A program made the translations under genes and the position numbers. Positions 31,848 through 40,907 of a stretch of DNA of 56,255 bases are shown in pieces (within the stretch, counting starts at the first letter, position 1; the number at the start of each line of letters is the position of its first letter). Location of the stretch: the NCBI RefSeq assembly GCF_001436255.1, contig NZ_AZEI01000022.1, positions 63,557-119,811 on the forward strand, written 5' to 3'. The notes under the pieces were generated by a model. It was not told the DNA's origin, ran no database searches, and worked only from the letters and a program-made list of their open reading frames with translations. This DNA comes from Lentilactobacillus rapi DSM 19907 = JCM 15042. GTDB taxonomy: Bacteria; Bacillota; Bacilli; Lactobacillales; Lactobacillaceae.

Positions 31848-34415
31848 ATGAATACGACCTATTTTAAAGCGACTTTGCGAGAGATTACCTATTCTTGGGG
31901 CAAGTTTATTTCGATTGTCCTGATTATTTTGTTGGGATCTTTGCTATACGTCGGTATCCGGGCAACTGGCCCTGACTTGGACAATTCGGCGGCTCGATAT
32001 TTCAATCAACATAACCTGGGAGATTTGACTGTCACCTCAACCCTTGGCCTCACTGGGAAAGACTTACGACTCATCAAAAATGCGCCGCATGTTGCAACGG
32101 CGGAAGCCAATCACATGGTTGTGACCAAGAAATCTCAAGATGAGGTCGTTTCAGTGTCGTCATTTTCTCAATCGACCAAGCTGAATCGACTCAAGCTGGT
32201 GTCGGGCCATTTGCCACGATCCCGTGACCAAATTGTATTGGATTCAAAGGCCAAACAGCGTGGTTACAAACTTGGGCAAGCCTATCGTGTCCCAAAAACA
32301 GCAGGACTTCGCCAGCAAACGTACAAAATTGTCGGCTTCGTTAATTCGCCATTATTTGTGAGTTCGACCGATCGGGGAACGACAAATCTAGGTAGTGGGG
32401 AGATTGACTATTTCGCTTACTTGCCGAAGCAGGCATTTAATCAAAGTACTTATGGCTCAATCGCTGTCAAATTTAACAATACCGCCGGCTTAGCTGCAGG
32501 AACTGACAAGTATAATGAGCGGGTACAAAGTGACCAAGCCCAATTGGAAAAGCGACTCAAACAGCGTCCTGAACAACGTCAAAAAGAGATCGTTCAACCT
32601 CAACTAGCAACAATCAATTCAAAGCTTAACCAACTCGACAAACAAACCAGCCAGTTATCGCAAGTGCCGGCAGCTTATCAAACAACTCAAATGAAGACGG
32701 CTGCTAACAAGCTGAAAGCGGGTCGGCAACAGCTCGTTTCTGCCAAGACAAAGCTTCTTAAGACGCCTACTGCAGTCTATATGTATGGTGATCGGACGAC
32801 CAACGTTGGTTATCAGGATTACTTTGACGAATCGAAGAGTATCGCGGCGATTGCGGTTATTTTCCCAGGCTTTTTCCTGTTCATTGCCGTGCTAATTACC
32901 TTTACAACAATTTCTAGAATGATTGAAAAAAATCGGCGGGAGATTGGGCTGATGCGCGCTCTTGGCTATACAAAGGGTGTCATTTCGATGAAGTATGTGA
33001 TCTATTCACTTCTCGCGGGCATTTTAGGCTCGTTAATCGGCGGGGTAGCGGGAATGCTGACGTTGCCAAAGTTTATTTTCAGCATGCTGAGTAATAACAA
33101 TCTGACCCACTATGTTGGGGTTATTCCGTGGGGCTATTTAGTCGAAGCCCTCGTTGCCGGACTGATTGCCACGCTCGGCAGCGCAGCCGTTGTGCTCATC
33201 ATCAACCTGCGAGAAAAGCCAATGGATCTGATGCGCGAACGGGCACCCAAGGCTGGAAAGCGCATTTTGCTGGAGCGGATTAAGCCCCTTTGGCGACGCT
33301 TGAGCTTTAATCAAAAAGTCAGCTACCGGAATTTGTTCAGGTACAAGGGCCGCATGATCATGACAATCGTTGGAATTGCCGGGTGTACTGGGTTAATGCT
33401 GGCGGGATTTGGCATTCGTAATTCAGTGAACGATTTACTGCCAGATCAATTTAGCCAAGTTCAGCATTATCAAGGGATTGTGACCTTGTCGGCTGCCAAT
33501 AAACGGATCCACGACAAGAATATTAGTGCCCAAAAGCAAGCCCTCGTTAAATCTGTGACGGTCTCGCCAACCAAGGGAACCAAGCGGAATGCGACGGTGA
33601 CGATGATTTCGCCGAAGTCCAACACTAATTTTGACAAGTACGTGACATTGACAAACCCCCATACGAATCGCAAAGAGCACCTCACAAATGACGGTGTGAT
33701 CATTACCGAAAAATTGGCAACTGATATGAATGCCAAAAAGGGCAGTCACTTGTCAGTCAAGGTTGGTAATAAATTGGTGAAAGTAAAAGTAAGTGGGATA
33801 ACCAAAAACTACGCCGGTCATTACCTTTATCTGACGCCAAAGTATTATGAACAGGCGGCCAATGCCAACTACCAGCCAACTTCCCGACTGATTAAAATTA
33901 AAGATGGCAATGCAACTGCCCGCCATGATACGAATCAGCGCTTGTTCAAACAAGCTGGCGTGTTAAATGTCAGCTATCCGAGGTATGCCGGCGGTTCGCT
34001 GACGACCGGTGGGCTGAGTTCAGTTGTTCTAATCTTCATTGCATTATCGGGTGCCCTAGGATTAGTGGTTCTTTATAATTTGACCAACGTTAATATTTCC
34101 GAACGAATGCGGGAACTATCAACGGTTAAAGTGTTGGGATTTTATGACAACGAAGTCACGGCCTACGTTGCGAGAGAAAATGTTATTTTGACAATTTTGG
34201 GCATCATTTTTGGCTGGTTCATTGGAATTGTGCTGCATCATTTCATTATGATTAAGGCACAAACCGGGGCAATCCTCTTCCCACTGACCATTCATTATCC
34301 CAGTTATATTTGGTCGGCCATCTTGACGATTGTGTTCAGCTTGATCGTGGGAGTCATTACCCATTACAAGTTAAAAAACATCGATATGATGGATTCGCTG
34401 GCTGCGCAGGAATAG
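31848..34415 (+). CDS. FtsX-like ABC transporter permease (855 aa)
   Basis: A large permease with a MacB/FtsX layout: a first helix (residues about 18-36, ISIVLIILLGSLLYVG), a large extracellular part with a short Gln-rich coiled coil (about 255-300), three helices in the first FtsX domain (about 335-460; MIEKNRREIGLMRALGYTKG), then a second helix-extracellular-three-helix unit (about 505-850; ERMRELSTVKVLGFYDNEV). Such proteins normally pair with an ATPase, but none is adjacent; the ATPase at 38754 belongs to another operon. Function in envelope processes is inferred. SD AGGTGATGG. Confidence 0.82.
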   Translation: MNTTYFKATLREITYSWGKFISIVLIILLGSLLYVGIRATGPDLDNSAARYFNQHNLGDLTVTSTLGLTGKDLRLIKNAPHVATAEANHMVVTKKSQDEVVSVSSFSQSTKLNRLKLVSGHLPRSRDQIVLDSKAKQRGYKLGQAYRVPKTAGLRQQTYKIVGFVNSPLFVSSTDRGTTNLGSGEIDYFAYLPKQAFNQSTYGSIAVKFNNTAGLAAGTDKYNERVQSDQAQLEKRLKQRPEQRQKEIVQPQLATINSKLNQLDKQTSQLSQVPAAYQTTQMKTAANKLKAGRQQLVSAKTKLLKTPTAVYMYGDRTTNVGYQDYFDESKSIAAIAVIFPGFFLFIAVLITFTTISRMIEKNRREIGLMRALGYTKGVISMKYVIYSLLAGILGSLIGGVAGMLTLPKFIFSMLSNNNLTHYVGVIPWGYLVEALVAGLIATLGSAAVVLIINLREKPMDLMRERAPKAGKRILLERIKPLWRRLSFNQKVSYRNLFRYKGRMIMTIVGIAGCTGLMLAGFGIRNSVNDLLPDQFSQVQHYQGIVTLSAANKRIHDKNISAQKQALVKSVTVSPTKGTKRNATVTMISPKSNTNFDKYVTLTNPHTNRKEHLTNDGVIITEKLATDMNAKKGSHLSVKVGNKLVKVKVSGITKNYAGHYLYLTPKYYEQAANANYQPTSRLIKIKDGNATARHDTNQRLFKQAGVLNVSYPRYAGGSLTTGGLSSVVLIFIALSGALGLVVLYNLTNVNISERMRELSTVKVLGFYDNEVTAYVARENVILTILGIIFGWFIGIVLHHFIMIKAQTGAILFPLTIHYPSYIWSAILTIVFSLIVGVITHYKLKNIDMMDSLAAQE

Positions 34416-34501
34416 CGTGAGCGGAGTGGTTTGACCAAGTTTGAACGACAAATCATGTTTCAAGATACCCCCTGCTTTATAATCTAATAAGCATTAAGGC
34501 T

Positions 34502-34537
34502 TGACGCCGACTCATCTTTGAGAGTTGGCGTCATTTT
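34502..34537 (+). terminator. Terminator of the peroxidase-permease operon
   Basis: TGACGCCGACTC pairs with GAGTTGGCGTCA (one wobble), followed by TTTT. Confidence 0.7.
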
Positions 34538-34630
34538 GCTGTTTACAACGGTTTAGTATTGTCATAACATATAACTATTGACTTATTTTATAAAATCTTA
34601 ATATTTTCATACCTGAGGGGGTATTGTTCC

Positions 34631-35731
34631 ATGAAGTTCCTTAAAACATTTCTTTGCTTTGTATTGGCGATGGCGCTGGGGGCGCCGATTGTTGCTCACG
34701 CCAAATACAAGGTTTATTATCAGCGGTCATCAGGGCTGTATCGAGGCCGTTTACGCACATTGAACAATAAAAAAGTTCATTACGTTAAAGTTCCCCATAA
34801 GTATTACCACGTTGCCCATACTTCCAAAGTGCATAAAATCAAGTCGGAGCGGGGTAAGAAAGTGACATTTACCACTCGATATATTTTGCCGTCACCTGGA
34901 AAAAACGGCCAGCACTGGGGTAACCCTCAGTCTATTGCCATGACTGGGAAAAAGTATATGTATATCGTTTATTGCCCAACTCATTTGCGCAACAAGGGTC
35001 GGATTGTTCGATTTAATACGCAAATGTTGGACGAAATAGGGGTTCGATTACATCCAAAGGAGTTGCGGGATGCCTACGTGAAGCATCACAATAAGTATTC
35101 GACAACTCAAAAACGCGTTCAAAAGGCCATCAAAGTGGGGCCAATTTTCACAACTGGTCACGGTCAATCGTTGGCATATAACTGGAAGAACAAGGGTCTT
35201 TATATGTGGCGTGACAAGGAAAAGGCCCCAAGAGTGCCTGTCAGCAATTGGGGTTATATCCAGCACATTAAGACGAAAACATTACGTCCCGATCACTCAA
35301 TTCGGTTTTCACTACACAGTCACGGGACCCATGTTCCTGGTGGTCATGACCTAACGTTTGATCGTTCTGGAAATGCCTATTTTTGGTCATTTCCAGGTTG
35401 GGGCGCTTACATCTTCAAAGGTAAGATTCACAAGCGCTCGGTTAAGTTCCGATTGACGCACCAAGTGCTGAAACACCTGCCCGGAACCCGAATCCAAAGT
35501 ATGGGGTATAACCCAGTCCGCAAGCGCCTGCTGATGTTGTCAGATGCTTCAATTGCCAGTTTCCCAGCCAAGGGATTACGGGGTCATGGGCATTTGACCA
35601 ACCACAGTTTTGAATGGACCCAATTCGGCCCGAAACGGGAATTTGAAGGAATCGCCTATGATGGCAGTTCACGTGGAAATTTACTGGTTAACCATTGTCC
35701 AGAGGTATTACAAGCGGATCGGTCGTATTAG
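34631..35731 (+). CDS. Secreted protein of unknown function, propeller-like repeats (366 aa)
   Basis: Not assigned to a named family. Residues 1-24 are a signal peptide (FLCFVLAMALGAPIVAHA/K); the mature protein is very basic and His-, Lys-, Tyr-rich. Recurrent motif spacing suggests a beta-propeller: NPQSIAMTGKKYMYIVY, GHGQSLAYNWKNKGLYMW, GGHDLTFDRSGNAYFW, QSMGYNPVRKRLLML and REFEGIAYDGSSRGNLLV all share a short polar turn, then a 'Y/F-D/N' and a hydrophobic strand. It has no anchor motif, so it is secreted or held by charge. The next gene is a paralogue with the same motifs in the same order. SD GAGGGGG. Confidence 0.75.
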   Translation: MKFLKTFLCFVLAMALGAPIVAHAKYKVYYQRSSGLYRGRLRTLNNKKVHYVKVPHKYYHVAHTSKVHKIKSERGKKVTFTTRYILPSPGKNGQHWGNPQSIAMTGKKYMYIVYCPTHLRNKGRIVRFNTQMLDEIGVRLHPKELRDAYVKHHNKYSTTQKRVQKAIKVGPIFTTGHGQSLAYNWKNKGLYMWRDKEKAPRVPVSNWGYIQHIKTKTLRPDHSIRFSLHSHGTHVPGGHDLTFDRSGNAYFWSFPGWGAYIFKGKIHKRSVKFRLTHQVLKHLPGTRIQSMGYNPVRKRLLMLSDASIASFPAKGLRGHGHLTNHSFEWTQFGPKREFEGIAYDGSSRGNLLVNHCPEVLQADRSY

Positions 35732-35872
35732 GTCGTGAACGGCTGCTATAAGAGCTTCCATGTTATCCTGATGGCCCAAAATGACTTTAAAAAAATTAGC
35801 AGCAAGCTATAGTATTTTCTGATAATAATAGTACAATTTAGTTATTCTAAAAAATATATCTGGAGGGGTATT

Positions 35873-36928
35873 ATGAAATTTAGAAATCTATTATTGGGGG
35901 TAGCTGCCAGCCTATCTTTGGCTGCAGTTGCTGGTACCACGGCCAATGCGGCTACATATGTCCAGCATAGCAATGCTATCAGTCGTTATTCTGGCTTGCG
36001 GGTTGTGAATAACAGCAAGGTTAAGTTTGTCAAAGCCAATCCGAACTACGGCTGGTCTAAAAATCCAACCGGCGTCGATACAATTAAAAGTGTCAGTGGG
36101 ACTAAATGGACTTTGAAGACCAAGTATCTATTGCCGAACACTCACATGGCATTGGGAAAGTCGAGTCGTGATTTGACCAACCCACAGGCGGCAGCATTCG
36201 CAGGTAAGTATTTATTTGTGCTGTATGCGCCACACCAATTTCATGGTAAGGGATTCGTTGTCCGATATAACAAGAGTACCCTGAACAATTGGAGCCTTTC
36301 AAAAGTTCAAGGATCGCTCATTAAGAGCACGCCGGGGATGAAAGTGGGGCCAATGTTCAACGTCGGTCATGGTCAATCACTAGCATACAACAAGAAGCAG
36401 CACGCAATTTGGATGTGGCGTGATCGGGCTGATATGAAGCCAACGACCTGGTCAACGATTCAACGGATCAGCATGTCATCATTGAAGCCTAATCGGGCAA
36501 TCAAGTTCCACATGAGTAATGGTGGAGCCAACGTTCCTGCCGGCCATGATTTGACATTTGATAACTCGGGTTATGCCTATTGGTGGGGCATTTCAGGTGG
36601 AATGGTTAAGATTTATAAAGCTAAACTGGGTTCTAAATCGATTCATGTTACCTTGGCTAAGCAGATGTTGAGACACCGGACGGGAACTCACGAACAGTCA
36701 ATGGGTTATAACCCACACAACGGTCGGCTGTACTTGGTCTCAGATGATTCAATCCAAACCTTGCCGGCAAGGAAATTGAATGGCCGCGGCAGTTTACGAC
36801 CAAGTGACATCAAGTATACCAAGTTCCGGTCTCACCGAGAATTTGAAAGTATGATTTTCGATGGCGGTCACGCATTTTTGTTGAGTAACCGAAATCCTGA
36901 ATTACTTCGTTCGACAACTGCGTATTAA
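35873..36928 (+). CDS. Secreted paralogue of the preceding protein (351 aa)
   Basis: Signal peptide at residues 1-27 (LLLGVAASLSLAAVAGTTANA/A). Motifs run parallel to the 34631 protein: NPQAAAFAGKYLFVLY, GHGQSLAYNKKQHAIWMW, AGHDLTFDNSGYAYWW, EQSMGYNPHNGRLYLVS and REFESMIFDGGHAFLL, and both end in a similar short tail (RSTTAY / ADRSY). Identity seems moderate, so the duplication is old. Function unknown; a carbohydrate- or wall-binding propeller is a guess. It has its own SD (GGAGGGG), 141 nt from the upstream gene, and a terminator follows. Confidence 0.75.
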   Translation: MKFRNLLLGVAASLSLAAVAGTTANAATYVQHSNAISRYSGLRVVNNSKVKFVKANPNYGWSKNPTGVDTIKSVSGTKWTLKTKYLLPNTHMALGKSSRDLTNPQAAAFAGKYLFVLYAPHQFHGKGFVVRYNKSTLNNWSLSKVQGSLIKSTPGMKVGPMFNVGHGQSLAYNKKQHAIWMWRDRADMKPTTWSTIQRISMSSLKPNRAIKFHMSNGGANVPAGHDLTFDNSGYAYWWGISGGMVKIYKAKLGSKSIHVTLAKQMLRHRTGTHEQSMGYNPHNGRLYLVSDDSIQTLPARKLNGRGSLRPSDIKYTKFRSHREFESMIFDGGHAFLLSNRNPELLRSTTAY

Positions 36929-37033
36929 CTTGAACTAATTTCAAATGTTTGGTTGTTTGGAGAAGCTGTTTCAAGCGAAGTATCAGTTGCGGCTGAGTGA
37001 TTTTCGATGTCGAGAATAATCAAATAAACTAAG

Positions 37034-37078
37034 AGAGGTTGCCCTAAACCTGGCGTTTTGCGGGTCAACCTCTTTTTT
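37034..37078 (+). terminator. Terminator of the secreted-protein genes
   Basis: AGAGGTTGCCC pairs with GGGTCAACCTCT with one bulged base, then TTTTTT. Confidence 0.75.
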
Positions 37079-37089
37079 GTTCTAAAGGG

Positions 37090-37141
37090 TTGACACGGTG
37101 TCAGTCACCATGTATACTTTAGAAAAAGTGACGCGATGTCA
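37090..37141 (+). promoter_or_regulatory. hrtRBA-like promoter with two operators
   Basis: -35 TTGACA (37090-37095), 17-nt spacer, -10 TATACT (37113-37118). Palindromes TGACACGGTGTCA (37091-37103) and TGACGCGATGTCA (37129-37141) overlap the -35 and lie past the -10. From memory, the HrtR operator of Lactococcus lactis is a palindrome of the form ATGACACAGTGTCAT, which these closely resemble. Confidence 0.75.
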
Positions 37142-37157
37142 TTAGAAGGAGAAACTC

Positions 37158-37688
37158 ATGGTAACAACAACATTTTTAAATCTCAACCCCGAAAAACGGA
37201 CCAAAATTCAAGAAGCATTGTTAACAGAATTTAGCACTCACCCGCTAGCCGAGGCCCAAGTCGCCCCGATCGTGAAGGGAGCCAGAATTGCCCGGGGAGC
37301 GTTTTACAAGTATTTTGATGATCTCACCGATGCCTATCGATATATTTATGGAGTGGCGATGAAGGATATCCATACACGGATCGATCAAGAGGTCGCTACC
37401 CAAACATTTAATCCCGAAGTTTACGTGCAACAGGTCAGCTCATTTGTGGATGGTGTCATGAGCAGTCATTACCGCCAGTTGATCGAAATGCACCTCACCC
37501 GAAATGAGTCACTGGTCGGCAACAATGATGACTCGCAGGCAGATCGACTCAGCAGTCGGGAATGGGCGGCCATGATTTTAAGCCACGAAGCCATTAAGCA
37601 AATTTTGATCAATCCCGATCGCAGAGAAATGGTTCTCAGCCGATTTAGAGACGCACTGAACTTATTAGCAGGAAAGGGGAACATCTAA
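37158..37688 (+). CDS. hrtR: TetR-family regulator, HrtR-like heme sensor (176 aa)
   Basis: A TetR repressor: an N-terminal HTH (residues about 10-55; VAPIVKGARIARGAFYKYFDD) and an all-helical ligand domain. It is the first gene of an operon with an HrtB-like permease and an ATPase, exactly the hrtRBA order of lactic acid bacteria, where HrtR releases DNA on binding heme and so induces heme efflux. L. lactis HrtR binds heme through His72 and His149; here His72 is at the same number and His143 (in ILSHEAIKQIL) could be the second ligand. Two palindromic operators overlap its promoter, indicating autoregulation. SD AAGGAGAAA. Confidence 0.82.
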   Translation: MVTTTFLNLNPEKRTKIQEALLTEFSTHPLAEAQVAPIVKGARIARGAFYKYFDDLTDAYRYIYGVAMKDIHTRIDQEVATQTFNPEVYVQQVSSFVDGVMSSHYRQLIEMHLTRNESLVGNNDDSQADRLSSREWAAMILSHEAIKQILINPDRREMVLSRFRDALNLLAGKGNI

Positions 37689-38752
37689 TGTATCTTGCAC
37701 TAAAAGAAATTCGGCACGAAAAGCTCAGATATGGGTTAATCATTTCAATGATTGTCTTAATTGCCTACTTGATTTTCATTTTGACGGGGTTGGCGTTTGG
37801 CCTTGCCGGTGAGAACAGTCAGGCAGTTGATTCTTGGCATGCGAAAAGTATTGTGTTAAACAAAGATTCGAATGTCAGCCTTACCCAATCAGTCATTACC
37901 ACTGATCAGGCAAAGGACGCTAAACTGTCTTCTAAAGAAGCAGTGATTGGCTCGACGCCGGTGGTTGCTAAACACAAAGGTAAAGAGAAAGTTTCTGCAT
38001 CATTCATTGGTGCCAAGAAAAGCCAATTTATTATTAATGATTTAAAAATTTCAGCTGGTCGCAAGGCTCGTGGTAATCATGAAGTCGTCGTTGATCAAAA
38101 GTTCAAGGACGATGGCTACAAGTTAGGTGATAAGGTCACGTTAAACTCGTTTAATGATCAATATCAAATTGTCGGGTTCACTAAAAATGCCAAATTAAAC
38201 GTTGCCCCGGTTATTTATGGAACGATCCCAAGCTGGAAACATTTACGGGCAATGGAAGGTGTGCCGGTTGTTGGGAGTGCAATTGTGTCTAAGAATGCCA
38301 AGTATCATGCCAAAGATGGCCACTTGAAGACCTATTCAATTTCGTACTTTATTTCGAAACTACCGGGCTATTCTGCTGAAAATACCACCTTTGGATTCAT
38401 GATCGGCTTCTTGATGATTATTTCACTTATCATCATCGCGGTGTTCCTGTATATTTTGACGATGCAGGCCTTGCCGATTTACGCGGTTCTGCGGGCGCAG
38501 GGGATTCCTGCCAGAACGCTTGTGTCGACCATTACCAGCCAATCGCTGATTCTCATGGTCGCCGGGTTAGTGATCGGAGCGGTCTTAACCGCCGCAACTG
38601 CCAGCGTGATTCCAATTGGAGTACCAATGTCGTTTAATTTACCCGTCTTAACTTGGATCTCGATTGGCCTGCTGATTATGGGCTTCATTGGATCGGCCAT
38701 CCCCGCCCAGAAGATTGCCACCGTTGATCCCGTTAAAGTGATTGGAGGATAA
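37688..38752 (+). CDS. hrtB: HrtB-like heme efflux ABC permease (354 aa)
   Basis: FtsX-type permease with an N-terminal helix (residues about 18-40, ISMIVLIAYLIFILTGLAFG), a large extracellular domain (about 45-235) and three C-terminal helices. It begins ALKEIRHEKLRYGLI and ends ATVDPVKVIGG, both close to the HrtB pattern of Staphylococcus and Lactococcus (from memory). It overlaps the regulator stop by one base (TAATG) and ends 1 nt before the ATPase. Inferred to expel heme from the membrane, protecting a cell that takes heme from its surroundings. Confidence 0.82.
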   Translation: MYLALKEIRHEKLRYGLIISMIVLIAYLIFILTGLAFGLAGENSQAVDSWHAKSIVLNKDSNVSLTQSVITTDQAKDAKLSSKEAVIGSTPVVAKHKGKEKVSASFIGAKKSQFIINDLKISAGRKARGNHEVVVDQKFKDDGYKLGDKVTLNSFNDQYQIVGFTKNAKLNVAPVIYGTIPSWKHLRAMEGVPVVGSAIVSKNAKYHAKDGHLKTYSISYFISKLPGYSAENTTFGFMIGFLMIISLIIIAVFLYILTMQALPIYAVLRAQGIPARTLVSTITSQSLILMVAGLVIGAVLTAATASVIPIGVPMSFNLPVLTWISIGLLIMGFIGSAIPAQKIATVDPVKVIGG

Positions 38753-38753
38753 C

Positions 38754-39446
38754 ATGTCAGTAATTGAACTTAACAATATTAACAAATACTTTGGATCAGG
38801 CGTCAGTAAGGTTCACGTGCTCCACGATATCAATTTTTCCGCCGATCGCGGTGAGTTAATCTTGGTGGTGGGCCCATCTGGATCCGGGAAAAGTACGTTC
38901 TTGACGATTGCCGGTGGCCTGCAGACGCCGACCTCAGGCGAAGTTTCAGTTGAAGGAAAATCGATGGCCAAATTGTCCACTGCTCAACGAGATAAGCTGC
39001 GGTTAAACCAAATTGGCTTCGTGTTGCAATCATACAGCTTAGTGCCCTACCTGAAAGTCAAGGAGCAGTTTGACTTCGTGAACAAGGTCAAGCGGCAAGG
39101 CAATCTTAATCAGGCTGAATTAAAAGAATTGCTAGTGCAACTGGGTATCGAAAATTTGACCAACAAATTTCCTGGCGAGTTGTCAGGTGGCCAAACACAG
39201 CGGGTCGCCATTGCCCGGGCGTTGTTTGCCAACCCAGATATTGTCTTGGCAGACGAACCGACGGCTGCTTTGGATAGTGCCAGGGTGGCTGAAGTTGGTA
39301 AGTTGTTCAAAGAGTTGGCCAAAACTCGTGATAAAGCCGTGGTCGTGGTCACTCATGATGTCCGATTGATGGAATTTGCCGATAAAACGTATCAAATTAT
39401 GGATGGTAAAATGACCCAAGCCACTAATAAGCAACCGGCCAAATAA
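38754..39446 (+). CDS. hrtA: HrtA-like ABC transporter ATPase (230 aa)
   Basis: A LolD/MacB-class ATPase: Walker A GPSGSGKST (about 38-46), Q-loop FVLQSYSL, signature LSGGQTQR (about 142), Walker B VLADEPTAALD (about 162-172) and H-loop VVTHD. ATG 38754 follows the SD GGAGG; an upstream TTG would include that SD. It powers the HrtB-like permease encoded before it. Confidence 0.85.
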   Translation: MSVIELNNINKYFGSGVSKVHVLHDINFSADRGELILVVGPSGSGKSTFLTIAGGLQTPTSGEVSVEGKSMAKLSTAQRDKLRLNQIGFVLQSYSLVPYLKVKEQFDFVNKVKRQGNLNQAELKELLVQLGIENLTNKFPGELSGGQTQRVAIARALFANPDIVLADEPTAALDSARVAEVGKLFKELAKTRDKAVVVVTHDVRLMEFADKTYQIMDGKMTQATNKQPAK

Positions 39447-39470
39447 GCGTTATTGGAAGAACGGATTCCT

Positions 39471-39498
39471 TTGTTAGCCATGGGGAATTTGGTATAAT
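39471..39498 (+). promoter_or_regulatory. Promoter of the agmatine deiminase gene
   Basis: TTGTTA (39471-39476), 16-nt spacer, TATAAT (39493-39498). Confidence 0.55.
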
Positions 39499-39544
39499 TT
39501 TGCCAACTAAGAAATTGCTGACCAGCCGGAAGGGATGACAACTA

Positions 39545-40639
39545 TTGCGAACTTTACAAACAATGCCAACTGCAGACGGCTTTAGAATGCCCGCTGAATT
39601 TGAAGCACACCAAGGGGTTTATATGCTTTGGCCACAGCGCCCGGATAATTGGCGAAACGGGGCCAGACCGGCGCAACGAACCTTTGCCAATGTCGCCAAG
39701 TCAATTGCCAAATTTGAGCATGTGACAATGGGGGTTTCTGATGATCAGTACCTAAATGCCCGCCATTTGTTACCACCAGAGGTTGAAGTGGTGGAACTTT
39801 CTACCAATGATGCCTGGGTACGGGATTGCGGCCCGACATTTGTGAAGAACGATGAAGGTGAGCTAAGAGGCGTTGATTGGCAGTTCAATGCTTGGGGCGG
39901 CCTCGTGGATGGCTTGTATTTCCCTTGGGACAAGGACGATCGCGTTGCCCAGAAGATCACCGAATTGGCGCAGGTCGACCGGTATCGATTGGCTGACTTC
40001 GTTTTGGAAGGCGGGTCAATCCACGTTGATGGCCAAGGCACCTTGATCACGACCGAGGAGTGTCTGCTCTCAAAGGGTCGCAATCCGGAATTGTCTAAAG
40101 GGCAGATTGAAACGATTTTGAAGCAATCTTTAGGGGTGACCAAGGTGATTTGGTTAAAGCGTGGTATTTATCACGACGAAACCAACGGCCACGTTGATAA
40201 CATTGCCAACTTTGTGAAGCCCGGTGTCGTGGCTTTGGCGTGGACGGATGATCCTACTGATCCCCAATATGAAATTTCAAAGGAAAACGCCGATATTTTA
40301 GCTCATTCAACGGATGCCCAGGGCCGGCGAATTCAAGTGGAGAAGCTTTATTTACCCACCCCAGTGACGATTACTGAAGCCGAAAGTGAGGGCGTTGATG
40401 CAGTGGCCGGAACCCTCCCGAGAAAGGCCGGTGATCGCTTAGCTGCCAGTTATGTGAATTACTATACGGCCAATGGTGGGCTTGTCTTCCCAATGTTTGA
40501 TGACCCAAACGATCAGCGAGCCAAGGAGACCCTGCAGCGCTTGTATCCTGATCGAGAAGTGGTTGGGGTGGCAGCCAGGGAAATTATTCTTGGCGGTGGC
40601 AACATTCACTGCATCACCCAACAGGTACCAGAGCGTTGA
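39545..40639 (+). CDS. aguA: Agmatine deiminase (364 aa)
   Basis: A guanidino-group-modifying enzyme that turns agmatine into N-carbamoylputrescine and ammonia. Signature stretches: [34 protein letters not shown] (about 86-99), [29 protein letters not shown] and the catalytic Cys356 in [13 protein letters not shown] at 39545 is chosen since family members have a similar lead before DGFRMP and an AGGG SD lies before it; ATG 39563 is possible. Its usual partners (putrescine carbamoyltransferase, antiporter, carbamate kinase, regulator) are absent here. Own promoter; a repeat-type hairpin follows. Confidence 0.9.
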   Translation: MRTLQTMPTADGFRMPAEFEAHQGVYMLWPQRPDNWRNGARPAQRTFANVAKSIAKFEHVTMGVSDDQYLNARHLLPPEVEVVELSTNDAWVRDCGPTFVKNDEGELRGVDWQFNAWGGLVDGLYFPWDKDDRVAQKITELAQVDRYRLADFVLEGGSIHVDGQGTLITTEECLLSKGRNPELSKGQIETILKQSLGVTKVIWLKRGIYHDETNGHVDNIANFVKPGVVALAWTDDPTDPQYEISKENADILAHSTDAQGRRIQVEKLYLPTPVTITEAESEGVDAVAGTLPRKAGDRLAASYVNYYTANGGLVFPMFDDPNDQRAKETLQRLYPDREVVGVAAREIILGGGNIHCITQQVPER

Positions 40640-40640
40640 G

Positions 40641-40902
40641 CCATTAGTCAGCAAATTGGTTTTACATTAATAAAACTTGCGCCAAACGGCTGGTCCCTGC
40701 CATTTAAGCCAAAAAGTAATGCAAGATATTAAGAAAAGCGTTTATAAATGCAGCTTGGCTTGCCCTTCTTACATTGATAAAACCTGCGACAAACGGCTGA
40801 TCCCTGCCATTTAAGCAAAAAAAGTAATGCATTCCACAAACCAGAATGCATTACTTTTTTCACTTAAATTCTGGGATCAAAACGCCTTTCGTCCCAATCT
40901 CC
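40641..40902. repeat. Gene-end hairpin repeat family, copy 2 with a partial second unit
   Basis: A full unit (about 40735-40902) is preceded by a shortened one (40641-40722) that repeats CATTAGTCAGC, AATAAAACTTGCG, CAAACGGCTG, TCCCTGCCATTTAAG and AAAAAGTAATGCA. In the full unit, AAAAAAGTAATGCATTC (to 40834) pairs with GAATGCATTACTTTTTT (40844-40860) inside arms matching TGATCCC...GGGATCA. It lies between convergent aguA and the metal ATPase gene and provides terminators for both. Confidence 0.8.
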
Positions 40903-40907
40903 GACGA

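Noticed and set aside
40641-40902. CRISPR-like array from repeated blocks
   Set aside because: Only two unequal units with conserved arms and a variable hairpin; no regular repeat-spacer spacing and no cas genes.
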